NCBI GenBank assembly: GCA_928722015.1
Contig: CAKMWI010000005.1
Coordinates: forward strand, 36,970 to 100,969
DNA: 64,000 nt
From: Candidatus Gastranaerophilales bacterium
Lineage (GTDB): Bacteria > Cyanobacteriota > Vampirovibrionia > Gastranaerophilales > Gastranaerophilaceae
Direction of reading: 5' to 3'
This document shows positions 60,805-64,000 of the stretch, in pieces. The notes below the pieces were generated by a model. It saw only the letters and a list, made by a program, of their open reading frames with translations. It was not told where the DNA came from and ran no database searches. The first letter of the stretch is position 1. Each line of letters opens with the position of its first letter. The position numbers and the translations under genes are program-made.

Positions 60805-61636
60805 AATTGATAAACTGAATTTCCTAACAGCCGGAATGCCTCTTGCCACAGATAAAGGAGGCTATCCAAGAGCATTCGAAATCATAGAAGAAATGGGGCT
60901 TGATGGAATGGAAGTAGAATTTGTCCATGGCGTCAGGATGTCTGACGATACACGCAAACTGCTCAAAAATATAACAAAAGAAAAAAATCTTGTCCTGACT
61001 GCACATGGTCCATTTTATATAAACCTGAATTCGAAAGAAGAAGAAAAAATTGAAGCAAGTGTTCAAAGAATTATTGATACAGCAAAGACAGCTTCTGATT
61101 TTGGAGGATATAGCATCACTTATCATGCAGCATTTTATATGGGCAAAGACAAAGAAACAGTTTATGAACAAGTAAAACAACAAACCCAAAAAATAGTTGA
61201 TATCCTAAATAACAACAAAATAAAAATGTGGATTAGACCGGAAACAACAGGAAAATCTACGCAGTGGGGTGATTATGAAGAAATAATCAAACTGTCTAAA
61301 GAATTTGAGCAAGTTTTACCTTGTATAGATTTTTCGCATATACATGCCAGAACCGCCGGAGAATACAATACGTATGATGAATTTTGCAAAATTCTTGACA
61401 GAATTGGCAGCGAACTCGGTGATTTTGCACTTAAAAATTTCCACGCACATCTGGCTGGCATTGAGTACACCGCTAAAGGAGAAAAGCGGCATTTAATCCT
61501 CGAAAAATCTGATATGAACTATAAAGGTCTCCTTAAAGCTCTCAAAGATTTTGGAGTTCAAGGAGCACTTGTGTGCGAAAGCCCTAACATCGAAACTGAT
61601 GCAAAAATTTTAAAAGATTATTATATGAGTTTATAA
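60788..61636 (+). CDS. TIM-barrel sugar isomerase/AP endonuclease (Nfo-like) protein
   Basis: The GTG at 60788 is chosen because GGAGG lies 5 nt before it inside crcB; a TTG at 60776 is less likely. The product has 282 residues with metal-site blocks of the xylose-isomerase-like/endonuclease IV superfamily: TAHGPFYINL, SITYHAAFY, WIRPETTGKSTQWGD, CIDFSHIHAR and NFHAHLAGIEY. Archaeal-type deoxyribonuclease IV proteins of this length look the same. It may repair abasic sites in DNA. Overlap with crcB implies co-expression. Confidence 0.85.
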   Translation: MQNFYKIDKLNFLTAGMPLATDKGGYPRAFEIIEEMGLDGMEVEFVHGVRMSDDTRKLLKNITKEKNLVLTAHGPFYINLNSKEEEKIEASVQRIIDTAKTASDFGGYSITYHAAFYMGKDKETVYEQVKQQTQKIVDILNNNKIKMWIRPETTGKSTQWGDYEEIIKLSKEFEQVLPCIDFSHIHARTAGEYNTYDEFCKILDRIGSELGDFALKNFHAHLAGIEYTAKGEKRHLILEKSDMNYKGLLKALKDFGVQGALVCESPNIETDAKILKDYYMSL

Positions 61637-61658
61637 ATTCTATGATAGTTAAATATAA

Positions 61659-61702
61659 AAACTTTAAAAGCATCATTCATTCAAATGATGTTTTTAAAGT
61701 TT
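61659..61702. terminator. Terminator-like hairpin after the endonuclease-like gene
   Basis: A 19-bp stem with one G-U pair (61659-61677 with 61684-61702) and a 6-nt loop, 22 nt after the stop codon. Confidence 0.7.
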
Positions 61703-61761
61703 ACAAAAAAAATACCGTATAAATATCAAGCAATTTATAAATTTTATAAAAAGAGGCATCC

Positions 61762-62130
61762 ATGTTTAATTCGGTTAACAATCCTTTTGGTCAACGAATA
61801 GAATCTGCAATATCAACAGGTCAGGGGAAAAAACAAAATCAACAAGAACAGAAAAAAAATGACGAAAAAAAATATCTGGAAAATGACGATAAAGATGAAG
61901 TTCAGATAGGAGGTCTTCCTATCTTGTCAGAAGAAGAAATATTGTGGATGACACAAAATTATATTGACAAATTAAAAACAGAAAATTCAGAAAATGATAC
62001 CATTATAAAAAAATTAGACCAATTTATGACAAAGTTTGATGTCAAAAAATTTATGAAGCAAAATCCAAATATGACAAGTGCTGATTTTCACATGGTAATG
62101 TTTAATGAAACATCTAATCTGATAAAATAA
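61762..62130 (+). CDS. Hypothetical protein, highly charged
   Basis: The 122-residue product begins MFNSVNNPFGQRI and has a Gln/Lys/Asp/Glu-rich disordered stretch (about 22-48), then two amphipathic helices (ILWMTQNYIDKLKTENSEND). No signal peptide is seen. AAAGAGG precedes the ATG. No family is recognised. It is convergent with the pilin-like gene. Confidence 0.65.
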   Translation: MFNSVNNPFGQRIESAISTGQGKKQNQQEQKKNDEKKYLENDDKDEVQIGGLPILSEEEILWMTQNYIDKLKTENSENDTIIKKLDQFMTKFDVKKFMKQNPNMTSADFHMVMFNETSNLIK

Positions 62131-62136
62131 CTGTGA

Positions 62137-62857
62137 TTAGTTATCAAAGTTTGTAGACTCTTTCAACAATTGATCAGAAGATTTTGTCGCACTTTTTCGT
62201 GCTTCAGCACTCTTACCCGGCAAACAAGTTGTAGGCGGAAGGATACTAAGATTTGTAACATAATTTTTACCAAGGACACTCTTAGATTCACTTGCTTTAA
62301 CCGCAAAAGTAAATATATCCTGTCCCCATCTATTTGGACCTTTACGACCATTTACATCTACTGCAAACTCTCGCATATATTTACCGCCATTATCAAATAA
62401 AATCATACTATTATCTAATACATAAGCATGAGTACCGTTGCCGTAATTTGTAAAGCAACCGGTTGCTTTTGGATAATTGTCAGGTAAACAACCTTCCGTT
62501 ATAGGATTATTTTCGCAAAATCGTGTTGCCCCCATAGCCCTTACAAAAACATCTTTCAACTCCTTTACACTGAGAACCCGTTGCTGTACAACCTCCATCC
62601 ATGTTAAGTCCAAAGTCTGTTTTATCTGTGGCAGAAGGACATTCATAACAATTAAAAATCCTGCCTTCATCAATAGTAACACTTTTTAATGCAGCTTCCA
62701 TTCTTGAATATGCAGATCTGAATTCAGCCAATCTGGCTCTTTGTTGAATAGATGCACCAATTGTTGATAAAGTCATTGTCGCAATAAAACCTATAAGAGC
62801 AATTGTTAACATAACTTCAGAAAGTGTAAAAGCAAATCTTTTATTAAATAATCTCAT
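62137..62857 (-). pseudogene. Type IV pilin/pseudopilin-like gene, frameshifted
   Basis: The N-terminal frame (from ATG 62855-62857) has a prepilin leader and methylation helix: FAFTLSEVMLTIALIGFIAT with cleavage before Phe and the conserved Glu at about +5. It stops in frame at 62507-62509, but the other frame continues without interruption to 62137: ELKDVFVRAMGATRFCENNP and PKATGCFTNYGNGTHAY. One surplus base between about 62555 and 62585 explains both. The joined product is about 240 residues with several Cys. It may be a non-functional allele or a consensus error. Confidence 0.75.
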
Positions 62858-62934
62858 AATCCATTAATCCAATCGACAACCCTAACATAATTTTAACACA
62901 TTTTAACCCTCTAGTCAATTGAGAAGCCTTAAAT

Positions 62935-63851
62935 TTAAGCTCTCGGATGTGTTTCATTATACACCTCTATCATGTGTTGCATTGAAATGTGAGTATAGAT
63001 TTGAGTATTAGATATACTTGCATGTCCCAATAACTCCTGAACAACCCTTAAAATCTGCCCCATTTTCTATTAAATGAGTTGCAAAACTATGACGAAACAT
63101 GTGCGGAGTAACCTTTTTAGGCAGTTCAATTTTTTCAACTATTTCATTTATCACATTTCTTATCATTCTTGTTTGCAAGCGATAACCGGTTTTATTTATA
63201 AAAACCGGAGTATCTTCAGACACCGGAGGTAAAGTATATCCTTTTGCAACAAGAGAACGAGCACAATCAATATAGCCCTGTAAATAAGTTTTTGCTCTGT
63301 CGGTAATCAGAATAATTCGCTCTTTTGCTCCTTTACCAAATACTGTAATTTCATTAGTTATCAAGGTTTAAATTACCAAAATTTAGACCGCTTAATTCTG
63401 AAACACGCATACCACTAGCCCACAAAAGCTCTAAAATAGCCCTGTTTCTATATCCTGCAGGGGTATCAATATTTATATTACTTAAGATTTGTTCAATCTC
63501 ATCTGTTGTAAGGAATTTCGGCAAAGATTTCGGTCGTTTGGGGGATATTAAATTCTGCGCAGGATTATTATCAACCTTTTTCTCACGGTATAAATATTTG
63601 TAAAAAGTCCTTATAGATGCTATCTTTCGGGCCACTGTTGTTTTTTTATAATTGAATTTTTGAATAAAATGCAAATATTCACGAACTTTAGAAAAATTCA
63701 CATCTTCACACCTTTGTCCGTCAAGCCAGATTAAATAGCTCAAGATATCGGAATAATAGGCTTTTGCCGTATATTCCGAAAAGTTTTTTTCAATCAATAT
63801 GTATGATTTAAACTCCTCTAAATCCTGTTTTGATTCTCCATTTAATACCAT
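62935..63851 (-). pseudogene. Xer-type tyrosine recombinase with two frameshifts
   Basis: Three pieces of one gene are seen. The first (63851 to 63354) has the SAM-like core-binding domain and the catalytic Arg in ASGMRVSELSGL. The second (about 63364 to 63008) carries the catalytic Lys (FGKGAKERI) and HMFRHSFATH (His/Arg). The third, in yet another frame to the TAA at 62935-62937, gives the final His and Tyr blocks (LLGHASISNTQIYTHIS). Removing one base near 63355 and one A near 63050 restores a continuous Xer protein of about 304 residues. All six active-site residues remain. It resolves chromosome dimers if intact. Confidence 0.85.
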
Positions 63852-63941
63852 CTATTTACCCTATTGCCTTTTTACCCTAACTATTATACAATATTTTTAT
63901 AAGATTTAGAATAGTTTTAAGCTAAAGAGTAGGAGAAAAAC

Positions 63942-64000
63942 ATGAATTGTAAAAAATTATTAGTTACATCAATGATTTTAACATCTTGTATTCTTTGTGC
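63942..64000 (+). CDS. Start of a secreted or lipoprotein gene, truncated by the window
   Basis: ATG 63942 follows AGGAG by 6 nt. The 19 visible codons (MNCKKLLVTSMILTSCILC) form a signal peptide, with Cys candidates for lipidation. The rest lies beyond the window. Confidence 0.6.
   Translation, partial: MNCKKLLVTSMILTSCILC

Overview
This is an AT-rich (roughly one-third GC) chromosomal window from a diderm bacterium. The best fit is the non-photosynthetic sister group of Cyanobacteria (Vampirovibrionia/Melainabacteria, probably Gastranaerophilales). The main evidence is an RNA polymerase beta' subunit split into rpoC1 and rpoC2, with an insertion of about 650 residues in the RpoC2 trigger loop, as in Cyanobacteria. 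An outer-membrane assembly protein (BamA/Omp85), a Skp-like chaperone and an LptF/G permease show a two-membrane envelope. There are no photosynthesis genes, rRNAs, recognisable tRNAs, insertion sequences, prophage or CRISPR array.

Layout. 1-0.9 kb: end of PEP carboxykinase and a tiny secreted peptide. 0.95-9.6 kb: mostly minus strand, with gatA, an LptF/G permease, two secreted proteins, a MerR-like gene just ahead of recA, and rpmB; mini-RNase III is on the plus strand. 9.7-16.4 kb: homoserine dehydrogenase-threonine synthase, several secreted unknowns, one frameshifted gene, a CorC/HlyC-like membrane protein and a GNAT-like protein. 16.4-25.8 kb: rpoB-rpoC1-rpoC2 on the minus strand, with a probable promoter about 280 nt upstream of rpoB. 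26.2-34.6 kb: laccase-domain protein, TspO, three tandem secreted paralogues, an aminotransferase, an XRE regulator and accessory proteins. 34.8-45.8 kb: plsY, a long unknown coiled-coil protein, ROK glucokinase, a Met-rich leader peptide with an attenuator-like hairpin, rsmI, bamA-skp, uridine phosphorylase, and a soluble protein carrying the cytoplasmic domain of the flagellar/type III export gate FlhA. 45.9-57.4 kb: lineage-specific membrane proteins, dnaG-rpoD, a stand-alone LuxR-type HTH, lepA and a pterin-binding methyltransferase-like gene. 57.4-64 kb: TPR protein and lipoprotein, a redox-protein/fluoride-channel/endonuclease cluster, a frameshifted type IV pilin-like gene and a Xer recombinase with two frameshifts.

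Three signals stand out. (1) At least eleven genes without a Shine-Dalgarno sequence have a -10-like hexamer ending exactly 6 nt before the ATG (7 nt for a twelfth, lepA), which predicts leaderless mRNAs. (2) An orphan FlhA cytoplasmic domain is fused to a DUF4177-like domain, with no export apparatus in the window. (3) Seven unrelated proteins carry a short N-terminal F-x-G or F-G-A motif within their first 45 residues, in a disordered Asn/Ser-rich leader. The four breaks in three genes may be real decay or consensus errors; raw reads would decide.
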